Notes: generated by a model not told the origin, from the letters alone. Shown: positions 1 through 7,428, counted from the stretch's first letter. The stretch: DNA of 13,502 nucleotides from Promethearchaeota archaeon (GCA_016839385.1 JAEOUK010000374.1:1-13502); one strand, 5' to 3'. Numbers and translations: made by a program.

Positions 1-515
1 ACCATTCCTGCAGTGGAAAAACCAATTCCGATTGAAGATTGACGTCTTCTTTCAGTGTCTGAACGAAATTTCTCAGGTAAAAAACTATTAAAACTAGTTC
101 CATAAAACGAAAAAAATGTATCATAGACTACAGAAGTGAAAATAAGCCAAATAAACACCCAAATTACTCCATCTGATGCCTTAAATGGCACAGTGAACAA
201 TAAAATAAATGAAATTCCACACGGAACGATTGCTCCTAATATCCATGGTCTTCTCCTGCCATATTTTGGCCACCACTTCTGAGGTTTATCTGTAAAATAA
301 CCAATAATTGGGTCATTGAACATATTAAAAATTGCATAAACGATAAAAGCAGCTGAAATCCACAAAGATGGTACATTTAGTTCGTTCTCATAATAAAAAA
401 AGACCCGTGTGCCAAAAGCAGCGAGAAAAAATTCTGTAATCAAATTTCCAAATGAGATCGAAATATATGTTCCCGTAGAATATCGATCCTCCAAAGAATT
501 GTTTGCTGCTTCCAT
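1..515 (-). CDS. GPH/MFS_2-family sugar:cation symporter, N-terminal part (cut by window edge)
   Basis: Partial integral membrane transporter; 171 codons are visible and the frame stays open past position 1. Hydrophobic segments lie at about residues 17-42, 50-66, 91-110 and 117-135. The loop after the second segment carries the signature NDPIIGYFTDKP...YGRRRPWI (residues 67-92), which matches the glycoside-pentoside-hexuronide:cation symporter family (melibiose-permease type, Pfam MFS_2). Members usually import sugars or related solutes with Na+ or H+; the substrate cannot be told here. The ATG at 515 is the first start after an in-frame TAG nine bases upstream. There is no clear Shine-Dalgarno sequence, but a TATA-like TTTAAAAT lies about 26 bases upstream, fitting a leaderless transcript. 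It is divergent from the lsm gene. The family call is fairly sure; the substrate is unknown. Confidence 0.82.
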   Translation of the reverse strand, partial: MEAANNSLEDRYSTGTYISISFGNLITEFFLAAFGTRVFFYYENELNVPSLWISAAFIVYAIFNMFNDPIIGYFTDKPQKWWPKYGRRRPWILGAIVPCGISFILLFTVPFKASDGVIWVFIWLIFTSVVYDTFFSFYGTSFNSFLPEKFRSDTERRRQSSIGIGFSTAGM

Positions 516-537
516 TCTTGCCTAATGGTAATTGATA

Positions 538-545
538 ATTTTAAA
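538..545 (-). promoter_or_regulatory. candidate TATA box of the GPH symporter gene
   Basis: On the minus strand this reads TTTAAAAT, centred about 26 bases before the ATG at 515. That is the spacing expected for an archaeal TATA box driving a leaderless mRNA. The call comes from pattern and spacing only. The rest of the 516-775 gap is AT-rich and shows no further gene or RNA that I can recognise. Confidence 0.35.
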
Positions 546-724
546 CTTAAACTTTTTGAAAAATAGGAGATCTAAGAAAAAAATCTTTAATCTGTTTAGT
601 TTTACATATATTTTCAGATTAACAGTAGAATTGTTTCAATCAAAAAATAAGACGGATGCGGAATTTTTCTGAAAAACAATAGAATGGAGTTTTGAATCTT
701 TCTACAGAATGTTGTGTGAAAAGC

Positions 725-733
725 TATAATTTT
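725..733 (+). promoter_or_regulatory. candidate TATA box of the lsm-rpl37e transcript
   Basis: TATAATTT-like sequence about 45 bases before 776 and 65 bases before 797. A second AT-rich candidate (TTTTAAG, 754-760) would place the transcription start near 780-785 and would then favour translation from 797. Neither can be preferred from sequence alone. Confidence 0.25.
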
Positions 734-796
734 GTTGTTTTGTCATGATCCAATTTTAAGCAATTTTTTTATTCCATGCATGGTTATTTCCATGTA

Positions 797-1114
797 ATGT
801 CTCGACCTCAATCTCCAAATCGACAACAAAATCAAGGAATTCGACCCTTACCAAGTCAATTGGTAAAGAGTCTTGGGAAACCGATCTTAGTTGCTGTTAA
901 GAATCGCAACCAATTCATAAAAGGAATTCTCAAAATGTTCGATATGCATCTTAATTTAATTATTGATGATACTAAGGAAATCACGAAACTTAGAGATGGA
1001 ACTATTAACGAACGGCAATTTGGGAGAATTATATTGAGAGGAGATTCTATTAAATTTGTTGAGACTTCAGGCACACGTATCTTTGTTGATGATGACGAAG
1101 AAACAGAATTCTGA
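797..1114 (+). CDS. Sm-like archaeal RNA-binding protein (LSm)
   Basis: Small RNA chaperone that forms a hexa- or heptameric ring and binds U-rich RNA. From the ATG at 797 it is 105 residues. The Sm1 motif spans about residues 28-60, with the RNA-contacting FDMHLNL segment (Asp and Asn in their usual places). Sm2 follows as IILRGDSIKFVE (about 78-89). The first 20 or so residues are a polar, Gln/Pro-rich extension and the tail is acidic (DDDEETEF). An in-frame ATG at 776 would add seven residues (MHGYFHV) that do not resemble the family. Neither start has a clear ribosome binding site, so 797 is a preference, not proof. The ribosomal protein L37e gene follows 62 bases downstream, an arrangement conserved in many archaea, which supports both identities. 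Confidence 0.9.
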   Translation: MSRPQSPNRQQNQGIRPLPSQLVKSLGKPILVAVKNRNQFIKGILKMFDMHLNLIIDDTKEITKLRDGTINERQFGRIILRGDSIKFVETSGTRIFVDDDEETEF

Positions 1115-1176
1115 AACAGAAAAAAATAAATGAAATGCTTAATAAACTCACGAAAGGATCATAGGTAAGAATAAAA

Positions 1177-1401
1177 ATGACGAAAGGAACAAAAGCAAGC
1201 GGCAAACATAACAAAGAGGGTAATCATATTCGATGTCGCCGATGCGGGAAGCACTCATATCATAAAAAAAATAAAGAATGTTCAGCATGTGGGTTCGGTA
1301 AAACATCTAAATTACGAAGATATAGATGGAATATAAAGACGAGACCTTCCAATGGGCAAAAATCCCGAAATAACAGACGTCTTCAACTAGAACATCACTA
1401 G
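1177..1401 (+). CDS. rpl37e: 50S ribosomal protein L37e
   Basis: Zinc-ribbon protein of the large ribosomal subunit, 74 residues, slightly longer than the archaeal norm of about 55-65. The zinc ligands are visible as CRRC (C20, C23) and CSAC (C35, C38), followed by the hallmark GFGKTSKLRRYRW and a very basic tail that contacts 23S rRNA. A GGT-containing stretch about ten bases before the ATG, or AAAGGA about 18 bases before it, may serve as the ribosome binding site. It follows lsm with a 62-base gap and probably shares its transcript. Its TAG stop lies in the palindrome CTAG (1398-1401), which also supplies the stop of the opposing VOC-family gene. Confidence 0.95.
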   Translation: MTKGTKASGKHNKEGNHIRCRRCGKHSYHKKNKECSACGFGKTSKLRRYRWNIKTRPSNGQKSRNNRRLQLEHH

Positions 1402-1793
1402 TTTTCATCACTCTTTTTATGAAGTTTACTTATTTTCACTATATTTTTATCAGGGTCGATTACATCTATAAAGGTAGATCCATCATCCCCACTATGAATC
1501 ATGTTTTCGAGTAAATGACCTTGTTCGAGAAGTTTTTCTGCAAGTTCAGAAAATTGATCTTCTGGTAAACATAAATGAAAATCCAAGCTTCTGTTTGTTG
1601 GGCTCGAACCTCCACCTTTTCCGGGAATATATAGGGCTATAGATAAATCTCCAACGCTGAATTGCGCCCAACCGTATTTTTCCACAACAAATTCTTTATG
1701 AAGGTGTAATTTTTTCTCATAAAAAGGCACCGAAACAGAAAGATCGGTGACAGGAATTTTTAATAATCCAAGGATATAGTTTAAGGAACTCAT
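1398..1793 (-). CDS. VOC superfamily (glyoxalase/bleomycin-resistance fold) protein of unknown substrate
   Basis: Protein of 131 residues with two beta-alpha-beta-beta-beta halves typical of the vicinal oxygen chelate fold. The first half begins LLKIPVTDLSVSVPFYEKKL (about residues 10-29, matching the usual 'V.Dl..s..FY..'). The second ends TFIDVIDPDKNIVKI (about 107-121, matching 'DPdGN.iei'). Family enzymes hold a divalent metal with His/Gln/Glu residues. Here the first-strand His is replaced and the closing Glu after DPDKN appears to be Lys, so the standard metal site looks incomplete. It may use another chemistry, bind a ligand without catalysis, or act as a heteromer. It stands alone between convergent rpl37e and the beta-helix gene, with no Shine-Dalgarno sequence before its ATG. 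The fold is fairly sure; the function is unknown. Confidence 0.72.
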   Translation of the reverse strand: MSSLNYILGLLKIPVTDLSVSVPFYEKKLHLHKEFVVEKYGWAQFSVGDLSIALYIPGKGGGSSPTNRSLDFHLCLPEDQFSELAEKLLEQGHLLENMIHSGDDGSTFIDVIDPDKNIVKISKLHKKSDEN

Positions 1794-1887
1794 ATACTGG
1801 TAATTAAGTGAAATAGAAAAAATCCACCGATTATGAATTAAAATAAAAGTTGTACAAATTATTTTAGATATTTAGTACGTTAATGTG

Positions 1888-1905
1888 AAAAAGAAAAGAA
1901 AAAAA
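1888..1905 (-). terminator. oligo-T terminator of the beta-helix gene
   Basis: Immediately after the stop codon at 1906-1908, the minus strand reads a run of T broken only by single C residues (18 bases). This matches the oligo-T signals that end archaeal transcripts. No stem-loop is seen. Confidence 0.45.
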
Positions 1906-4566
1906 TTATTCTTCTAATTTTATCTTCCAGATTTTAATGAGATAGAAAGATCCCATACCAATCACTGCCGCAACTCCTAGCAAAGTCCAAAACAGTATCC
2001 TACGACGTAATTGCTGCGCTGCATCATATTTTACCACTGTAACTTCTTTCATGGATATTTTACCTGTTTTATCACTTGCATAGAATCTAATTGTCACCTC
2101 GCCAAATGGTAAAGCATCCCAAGCAGCTTGGTTGATTGTTCCATTATATGTAAATGTGTAGTTATTAATGCCCCCATCCAAAGTATACCACATTTCCCAA
2201 AGGTACGCGTCCTTAATCACTACAGTGAATCCAGGAGCGAAATCGCTGTATCGTGATTTATCAACGGGTTGTAATATCGTAATTTGTGGTGCTTCGTCAT
2301 CCGCAATCGGTAAATAATCAATGCTTCCTGCAGAACCTTCGATAAATAGATAGGGCTCATCCACTATTCCATTGTTGTCCGAATCTGGACTTGTCCAATT
2401 ATCCCAATAATTTCCTATTAAGGATGTATTCCACGTATTACCAGTTCCATCGTCTAAAGCGTGAAGTTGATTTCCTAAAAAGAAATTTTCATACAGAGAG
2501 TTATTTTCACAATTTGCGACAATCTCTACTCCAATAGTATTATTTTTTAAGATATTTCCTACCACTGTTGTGTTAAAGGTTGTAGAAGATAGATGTATTC
2601 CTTTTAAATGATTTTGAATGAAGTTATTTGAGATCACGTTTCTGTAACAATCACTATCCAAAACTATTCCTTCAGAATTATTGCTAATAGTGTTTTCGGA
2701 AATTAAGTTATCATTGCAATCTGATTCAATATAAATCGCTTCATGGGAATTATCTTTAAAGATGTTGTTTAAAATTGAATTATTGTCACAGTAACCTGAA
2801 ATACAAATACCATAAGAGTTTCGAATTACCGTATTTTCGACAAATGTATTATTATCGCATTCATAATCCAAGTATATTCCTTCTCCGGAGTTATCACTCA
2901 AAATGTTTCGGATAAGGGTATTGTTTGAGCATGCATCATCAAAATAAATTCCGTATTCGTTATTATAACAATAATTCTCAGATAATGTATTTCCATTGCA
3001 ATCCTCGAAAAATTCTATACCTTGGTTGTTATCAGAGCAAGTATTACTGTCCACTATCATATTCGTTACATTTGTAAATATCATACCTGAAGCATAGTTA
3101 TAAATGGAGCAATTTCGAATAATAAGATAAGCTTCTGAATTCAGAATATTAATGCCATAGTTAAATCCGAATCCAAATCCTTTCATATTGAGATTTTCGA
3201 TGACATAGGGATTTGTCTGTGTTCCCTCTCCTGAGCACCAAGGCTGATTTCTTGCCCAAGTCCAATCTGGAGCTTCAATTCCTAATCCATCGATAAAAAT
3301 CGGATTTTGATAACTCGATTCAGAACAATTATTGTCTGTAAAGGTATTGTTCACACTTTCAAATTCAAAAATACAGTAATTATTGTCAAGAATGTTATTG
3401 TTGGTGACATTGTTAAAGTTGGCATGATTAAGCCCTATCCCCAAATTATTTCGATTAATTGAATTCTCTTCAATCGTACAATTATTTGAATAACCATATA
3501 GATAAATTCCTATTCGATTATTATCCTCTAAAGTATTATCTATAATTTCAGTCCATTTAGCAAAATCGACATATATTCCATGTAATTGATTATTTCTCAC
3601 CGTATTACTTCGTATACTGTTATTATTGGCATCGTAAATCCAAATTCCACGATCTTGATTGGTTATCCCCGGATCATTGCATATCAAATTGTCCGTAACA
3701 TTATTTTTAATACTGAAAGAACTTAAAACAATACCTGCATCATAATTATTCTTTATCGTGTTGTTGTAAATCGAGTTATTGGAGGAATCTCGTAAGTATA
3801 TACCACGCCAACAGTTTATCACAGTATTATTATAGATCTCATTATTATCTGTATTTCCATCCAATAATTTGATGCCTCCGTTGGCCCCACTCATTTGATT
3901 GTAATTTGTATCATTGACAAAGTTATATGCAATCGTGGAATTCTGTGTACCTTGATAAAAATAAATTCCGTTATATCCAACTGTATTAACTGTGTTATTA
4001 AGAACGTGAATTTCATCTCCTCCATATGCTAATATACCATGTCTAAGAATATTTGTAACTACATTTCGCTCAATAGTAATGTTATAGCAATTGTACCCAA
4101 GTATTTGAATTCCGCAACCTATCGGATTCGTCTCTGAGATAGTATTATTAAAGATAACTCCTCGAGAACTATTTTCTATGTCAATTCCAGCAGAATAAGA
4201 AGTAATTGCATTCACATTCGTAATAGTGCAATTCTCGATACGAAAATCCACATCATGTGAATTATTGATGAAAATCCCACTCCCTGTTGGTGTATTTGTT
4301 TCATCAATCACCATATCTTCAATAATGTATTTTTCTCCATCGTAAGTGCACCACGGTTGAGTTTCTGCCCATGTCCAATTTCCCGAAATTGAAGTGTTTG
4401 TTGATAATAATGCATCCACAATTATTCCAGTATAGATAACCGAACTCGTTTTCAAACCAGTGGTCTCCTTAAAAAATGGAGTATTGAAACTTAAGCATCC
4501 TTGAAAACATAATATTAGAATTCCAAGAAATACAATACGAGTCTTAATCTTGGTTTTAGTCACCAT
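1906..4566 (-). CDS. secreted, membrane-anchored right-handed beta-helix (NosD-like / PbH1 repeat) surface protein
   Basis: Protein of 886 residues. A signal peptide (basic MVTKTKIKTR, then a hydrophobic stretch to about residue 25) leads to two tandem parallel beta-helix domains. Each domain opens with the same cap: NWTWAETQPWC (about 63-73) and DWTWARNQPWC (about 433-443), followed by a 'YIIE/YVIEN' strand. The helices are built from 22-24-residue PbH1 coils rich in N-N-x-I/L and GI. The second helix ends in a NosD-type GNYWDNW...NGIVDEPY segment (about 719-742). A beta-sandwich, probably Ig-like, domain follows (about 750-845). A C-terminal transmembrane helix after RRR (about 857-879) leaves a short basic tail in the cytoplasm. 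Many N-x-S/T sequons suggest a glycosylated cell-surface protein. Such folds often bind or cleave polysaccharides, but no catalytic residues can be named. The start is well supported by AAAGGAG just upstream. Confidence 0.85.
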   Translation of the reverse strand: MVTKTKIKTRIVFLGILILCFQGCLSFNTPFFKETTGLKTSSVIYTGIIVDALLSTNTSISGNWTWAETQPWCTYDGEKYIIEDMVIDETNTPTGSGIFINNSHDVDFRIENCTITNVNAITSYSAGIDIENSSRGVIFNNTISETNPIGCGIQILGYNCYNITIERNVVTNILRHGILAYGGDEIHVLNNTVNTVGYNGIYFYQGTQNSTIAYNFVNDTNYNQMSGANGGIKLLDGNTDNNEIYNNTVINCWRGIYLRDSSNNSIYNNTIKNNYDAGIVLSSFSIKNNVTDNLICNDPGITNQDRGIWIYDANNNSIRSNTVRNNQLHGIYVDFAKWTEIIDNTLEDNNRIGIYLYGYSNNCTIEENSINRNNLGIGLNHANFNNVTNNNILDNNYCIFEFESVNNTFTDNNCSESSYQNPIFIDGLGIEAPDWTWARNQPWCSGEGTQTNPYVIENLNMKGFGFGFNYGINILNSEAYLIIRNCSIYNYASGMIFTNVTNMIVDSNTCSDNNQGIEFFEDCNGNTLSENYCYNNEYGIYFDDACSNNTLIRNILSDNSGEGIYLDYECDNNTFVENTVIRNSYGICISGYCDNNSILNNIFKDNSHEAIYIESDCNDNLISENTISNNSEGIVLDSDCYRNVISNNFIQNHLKGIHLSSTTFNTTVVGNILKNNTIGVEIVANCENNSLYENFFLGNQLHALDDGTGNTWNTSLIGNYWDNWTSPDSDNNGIVDEPYLFIEGSAGSIDYLPIADDEAPQITILQPVDKSRYSDFAPGFTVVIKDAYLWEMWYTLDGGINNYTFTYNGTINQAAWDALPFGEVTIRFYASDKTGKISMKEVTVVKYDAAQQLRRRILFWTLLGVAAVIGMGSFYLIKIWKIKLEE
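2505..3005 (-). repeat. coding tandem repeat: beta-helix coils with a cysteine at the same register
   Basis: Eight successive 23-24-residue coils (69-72 base period) in the second beta-helix domain. Seven of the eight have Cys at the same turn position: FEDC, DDAC, DYEC, SGYC, ESDC, DSDC, then a coil with Thr-Phe (SSTTF), then VANC. In a parallel beta-helix these side chains would stack above one another. The N-terminal helix uses Ser, Ala or Thr at the matching place. The repeats are divergent at DNA level, so this is a structural repeat, not a recent duplication. Confidence 0.7.
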
Positions 4567-4575
4567 TTTTTGCAG

Positions 4576-4582
4576 CTCCTTT
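4576..4582 (-). promoter_or_regulatory. Shine-Dalgarno site of the beta-helix gene
   Basis: AAAGGAG on the minus strand, nine bases before the ATG at 4566. It fixes the start of the large surface protein and contrasts with the lsm, VOC and symporter genes, which lack a clear site. Confidence 0.6.
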
Positions 4583-4602
4583 CGAAGAAATTTATCTTAA
4601 GA

Positions 4603-4612
4603 CTTTATAATT
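4603..4612 (-). promoter_or_regulatory. candidate TATA box of the beta-helix gene
   Basis: AATTATAAAG on the minus strand, about 40 bases before the ATG at 4566. A start 25-27 bases downstream would give a short leader that just includes the AAAGGAG site. The surface protein therefore probably has its own promoter, separate from the tusA transcript that ends just upstream. Confidence 0.4.
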
Positions 4613-4655
4613 CTATGGGATGGATCTAAAATTAGAGAAAATAGAAATAGGGTTT

Positions 4656-4679
4656 AAAAAAATTAAAGAAAAAAGAAAA
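4656..4679 (-). terminator. oligo-T terminator after tusA (end of the redox operon)
   Basis: Beginning about eight bases after the TusA stop, the minus strand carries several T-runs (four, six, three and seven Ts, separated by single C or AA). It has no evident stem-loop, the usual archaeal form. It lies between tusA and the promoter of the beta-helix gene, where the operon would be expected to end. Confidence 0.45.
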
Positions 4680-4687
4680 TGGCGGAA

Positions 4688-4924
4688 TTACTTCACACAC
4701 TCAAAATACATATACCATTTCTCTTCATCTTCATCAAATTCAGTTCCCAAATGTTTGTGTTTAGTCTTTGCCAAATCTCTTGGAACTGATTCGGAAGCTG
4801 GCTTATAGTCCGAAATTACTTTTAGAACCTTACCTGGTGCCATTTTCATTAATTGCTTTTTAGTTTTTAATGCGGGAACTGGACAGACCAATCCACAAGC
4901 ATCTAATTCTTCATCAAAGTTCAT
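4688..4924 (-). CDS. tusA: TusA-family sulfur-carrier protein
   Basis: Protein of 78 residues with the TusA/YeeD/SirA signature: LDACGLVCPVPALKTKKQL, in which C14 of the CPxP motif (C14-P-V-P17) is the cysteine that carries a persulfide. The usual two-layer alpha/beta fold follows, with VLKVISDYKPA and a C-terminal strand EKWYMYFE. TusA proteins hand sulfane sulfur between rhodaneses, DsrE-type proteins and sulfur-using enzymes. AGGAG ten bases before the ATG supports the start. It follows the FpoF/GltD fusion by 35 bases on the same strand and is the last gene of the cluster. In sulfur-oxidising prokaryotes TusA and DsrE-type proteins occur next to Hdr-like complexes. Here the Hdr is of the HdrABC-MvhD type, so the partner relation is inferred from position. 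An extra Cys (C10) precedes the active one. Confidence 0.92.
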   Translation of the reverse strand: MNFDEELDACGLVCPVPALKTKKQLMKMAPGKVLKVISDYKPASESVPRDLAKTKHKHLGTEFDEDEEKWYMYFECVK

Positions 4925-4959
4925 TTTATTTTTTCTCCTAGTAGTTTTTTTTGTATTAC

Positions 4960-7428
4960 CTAATCACACGAAAGTGTGAAAACAGGTTCCCCTTTGTCGG
5001 GATCCACCTGCATTTCAACCTCATTCAGTTGAGATAATCGCAAAGCTTCATATCTTACTTTCTTGGGGTCTAATTTTAATTCTATCGACATTTCGCTAAT
5101 TGTACTAGTTCCATGTTTTGTAATGTAATCCAATACTTGTTGTCGAGGTGTTTTTTCGAACTTTAGTAATTCTCGTTGAGATTTCAGATTAATTGCTTCT
5201 TTCAGTTCATCAAGATTTACCTTTCCTTGTTCGAAATATCCTTTCTTGATAGCAGAGTTGATGATTTCCTTACCACGCTCTGTCCAAGTTACTACAGTAG
5301 TAAAGCCTTTTTGAGAGCCAACTTCTCCTGCTGTCAAATCTGAATAGATTGCGGGAAAATCTTGGCAGTGTTCACAGAAATGGTTGCAACTTAAGCATCT
5401 CTTTGCTTCTTGTACTGCCATTTCTTCATTGAACAACTTATCAATCTCATCGAAACTCCATTGAATTTCTTCTGTAGCTCCATCAAGACTTTCTGGTTTT
5501 AATGAGAAATCTTTTGGAGGTTTCTTTGGTCCGGTAAAGAACATTTTCTCCTGTTTATTCCTTCCCTTTACTAATTCTTCCCCTCTTAAGTATCGATCAA
5601 TTGAGAATGCTGCTTCCTTACCATGAGCAATAGCAGCAATAGCGACTGCTTTAGAATTTGCGATTATATCTCCGCCAGCAAATACTCCTGGAATGTTAGT
5701 TTCAAAAGTGACTTCATCTACTTTAATTCGGTTTCTATCTTTCTCTAGTTTACCATCTGTAGCAACATCAATCTGATCAAAATCAACTGCTTGACCAACT
5801 GCAATAACTAATGCATCCACAGGGACTTGGAAATCTGATTCATCAATCATGTTCAATGGTCTTCTTCCATCCTTATCCGGTTCTCCCCACTCAATTTTGT
5901 GACAATTCATAACGATTTTGCCATCTTTTCTTTGGGTGATTTCAGATGTTGAACTCTCGAAATGGTATTCCATAAATGGTTTTTCATTTTCTGGTATGTC
6001 TCTAAGGACTAATTCTAGTTGTTTTTCATTCATAATATCTACAAGATGAACCATTTTCGCACCTAATCGTAACGCAGTTTGTCCGACATCAACAGCTACC
6101 GGTCCTCCACCGATTATTCCTATGGTTTTATCCTTGAATTCCTCCTTATTTTCCCAATATCGATATTTTCGTTCCATTAAGAAATGGATTGCAACATGAA
6201 CTCCGGGCAGATCTTCTCCTTTTAATCGTAAGGTTCTTGGTTTATATTGACCAGTTGCGATAAAGGTTGCTTCAAATCCTTGTTTCTTAAGATCTTCCAG
6301 TGTTAAATCGGGTCCAAATGGTTTGTTATATTCGATTTTTACACCTTCATCTGTAATCATTGCAACATCATGATCAAGAACGTAATTAGGCAATCTGAAT
6401 TGAGGAACACCAAATCGTAACATTCCTCCAGCAACATCAGATTTTTCGAAAATTGTTGGAGCGTATCCCATTTTTGATAAGAAATAACTTGCTGTCAAAC
6501 CTGCTGGTCCAGAGCCGATAATTGCAACCTTCTTTCCATCTTTATTCTTTGATTTCTTAGATTTTTGTTTGTCTCCTTCCTTTATTTCCCACTCAGTTAC
6601 GAATTTCTTTAATTCTCGAATAGCAATTGGGTGATCCTCTGCTGTCAGCATGGTGCAACCGTGCTCGCATTCATTGGTGCAGATTCGACCACATACAGAC
6701 GGAAGTGGGTTGGTTTCCCGAATTAGATCGACTGCTTCCTGATATTTCCCTTGCCTAATGAGTTTAATATATCCAGATGCATTTGTCCCAGCGGGACATC
6801 CATTGCAGCATGGTGAACATACAATACCATGGTCGGTTTGTTTGGAACGCATTTGAGAATTACAGAATAATCCGATTTTTAGAATATCTCGTTTCATTTC
6901 TTCCTCTAAATCGGCAGCTCCGCGCATTTCGCAAGGTACACCAACTATTCCTACGGGATCTAGTGTTTCTCCCACTAATTCGACAAGTTTCTGAAGAACA
7001 CCTGATCGTCCATAAATCACTCCAGCTTTATCAACTGCGGCTTTCCCATTATCCACTGTCTGAGCTTTGGGTTTCTCATCAACATCTTGAACCATTACTA
7101 AATGTTTAACGAGCTTTGTATCAAGAACATGTTTTGCGAGAGTAGTAACAACTCCTCCAGCTGCAGCTTTCTCAAGTATTTTGGGATCTTTGCTACGGAG
7201 GGAATGAATTTGAAGAGGCTCTTTTTCCTTGAATTTCTTCTGGCGAACCTGTGGACAATATTGGTAACAGCGACCGCAGTCTAAACCATCTCGTTCTAAA
7301 ATACAATAATCCTTGAGTGTTGGACGAGTGTTGGACATGACAATGTGTTTACATTTCCCAGCGCACAGTGCACATCCTTGGCAAAGTCCTGCGTCAATTA
7401 CTTCTTCTTGTAATAATTTAAAACTCAT
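4960..7428 (-). CDS. FpoF/FrhB-like F420 oxidoreductase with an inserted GltD/NfnB-like NAD(P)H:FAD module and C-terminal winged helix
   Basis: Fusion protein of 822 residues. Order: (1) two-cluster ferredoxin domain (C16, C19, C22, C26; C42, C51, C54, C58), as in FpoF/FqoF; (2) first half of FrhB, about 72-190, with AAAGGVVTTLAKHVLD, GIVGVPCEMRG and KIGLFC; (3) a complete GltD-like part: Fer4_20 cluster motif with CSPCCNGCPAG (204-214) and CGRICTNECEHGC (246-258), FAD site GSGPAG (305-310), pyridine-nucleotide site GGGPVAVD (about 437-444), FAD-closing AGGD, and EAKRCLSC; (4) the other half of FrhB from about 684: CEHCQDF, SDLTAGEVGSQKGFTTVVT and ERGKEI; (5) a winged-helix-like tail, about 757-820. 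FrhB reduces or oxidises coenzyme F420, and GltD passes NAD(P)H electrons through FAD, so the protein may join F420, NAD(P)H and the Hdr complex. The start overlaps the preceding stop (ATGA) with AAAGGAGG in front. Confidence 0.85.
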   Translation of the reverse strand: MSFKLLQEEVIDAGLCQGCALCAGKCKHIVMSNTRPTLKDYCILERDGLDCGRCYQYCPQVRQKKFKEKEPLQIHSLRSKDPKILEKAAAGGVVTTLAKHVLDTKLVKHLVMVQDVDEKPKAQTVDNGKAAVDKAGVIYGRSGVLQKLVELVGETLDPVGIVGVPCEMRGAADLEEEMKRDILKIGLFCNSQMRSKQTDHGIVCSPCCNGCPAGTNASGYIKLIRQGKYQEAVDLIRETNPLPSVCGRICTNECEHGCTMLTAEDHPIAIRELKKFVTEWEIKEGDKQKSKKSKNKDGKKVAIIGSGPAGLTASYFLSKMGYAPTIFEKSDVAGGMLRFGVPQFRLPNYVLDHDVAMITDEGVKIEYNKPFGPDLTLEDLKKQGFEATFIATGQYKPRTLRLKGEDLPGVHVAIHFLMERKYRYWENKEEFKDKTIGIIGGGPVAVDVGQTALRLGAKMVHLVDIMNEKQLELVLRDIPENEKPFMEYHFESSTSEITQRKDGKIVMNCHKIEWGEPDKDGRRPLNMIDESDFQVPVDALVIAVGQAVDFDQIDVATDGKLEKDRNRIKVDEVTFETNIPGVFAGGDIIANSKAVAIAAIAHGKEAAFSIDRYLRGEELVKGRNKQEKMFFTGPKKPPKDFSLKPESLDGATEEIQWSFDEIDKLFNEEMAVQEAKRCLSCNHFCEHCQDFPAIYSDLTAGEVGSQKGFTTVVTWTERGKEIINSAIKKGYFEQGKVNLDELKEAINLKSQRELLKFEKTPRQQVLDYITKHGTSTISEMSIELKLDPKKVRYEALRLSQLNEVEMQVDPDKGEPVFTLSCD

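Noticed and set aside
516..775. Possible small RNA or short gene in the divergent gap
   Set aside because: The region is AT-rich with no stable stem, no tRNA-like pattern and no credible short ORF; promoter elements explain it.
2505..3005. CRISPR-like regular spacing of similar units
   Set aside because: The 69-72 base units diverge in sequence and are in frame; they encode beta-helix coils, not identical repeats with unique spacers.
4620..4808. Plus-strand 62-residue reading frame
   Set aside because: It lies antisense over tusA and its T-rich terminator, has low complexity (Ser runs) and no family resemblance.
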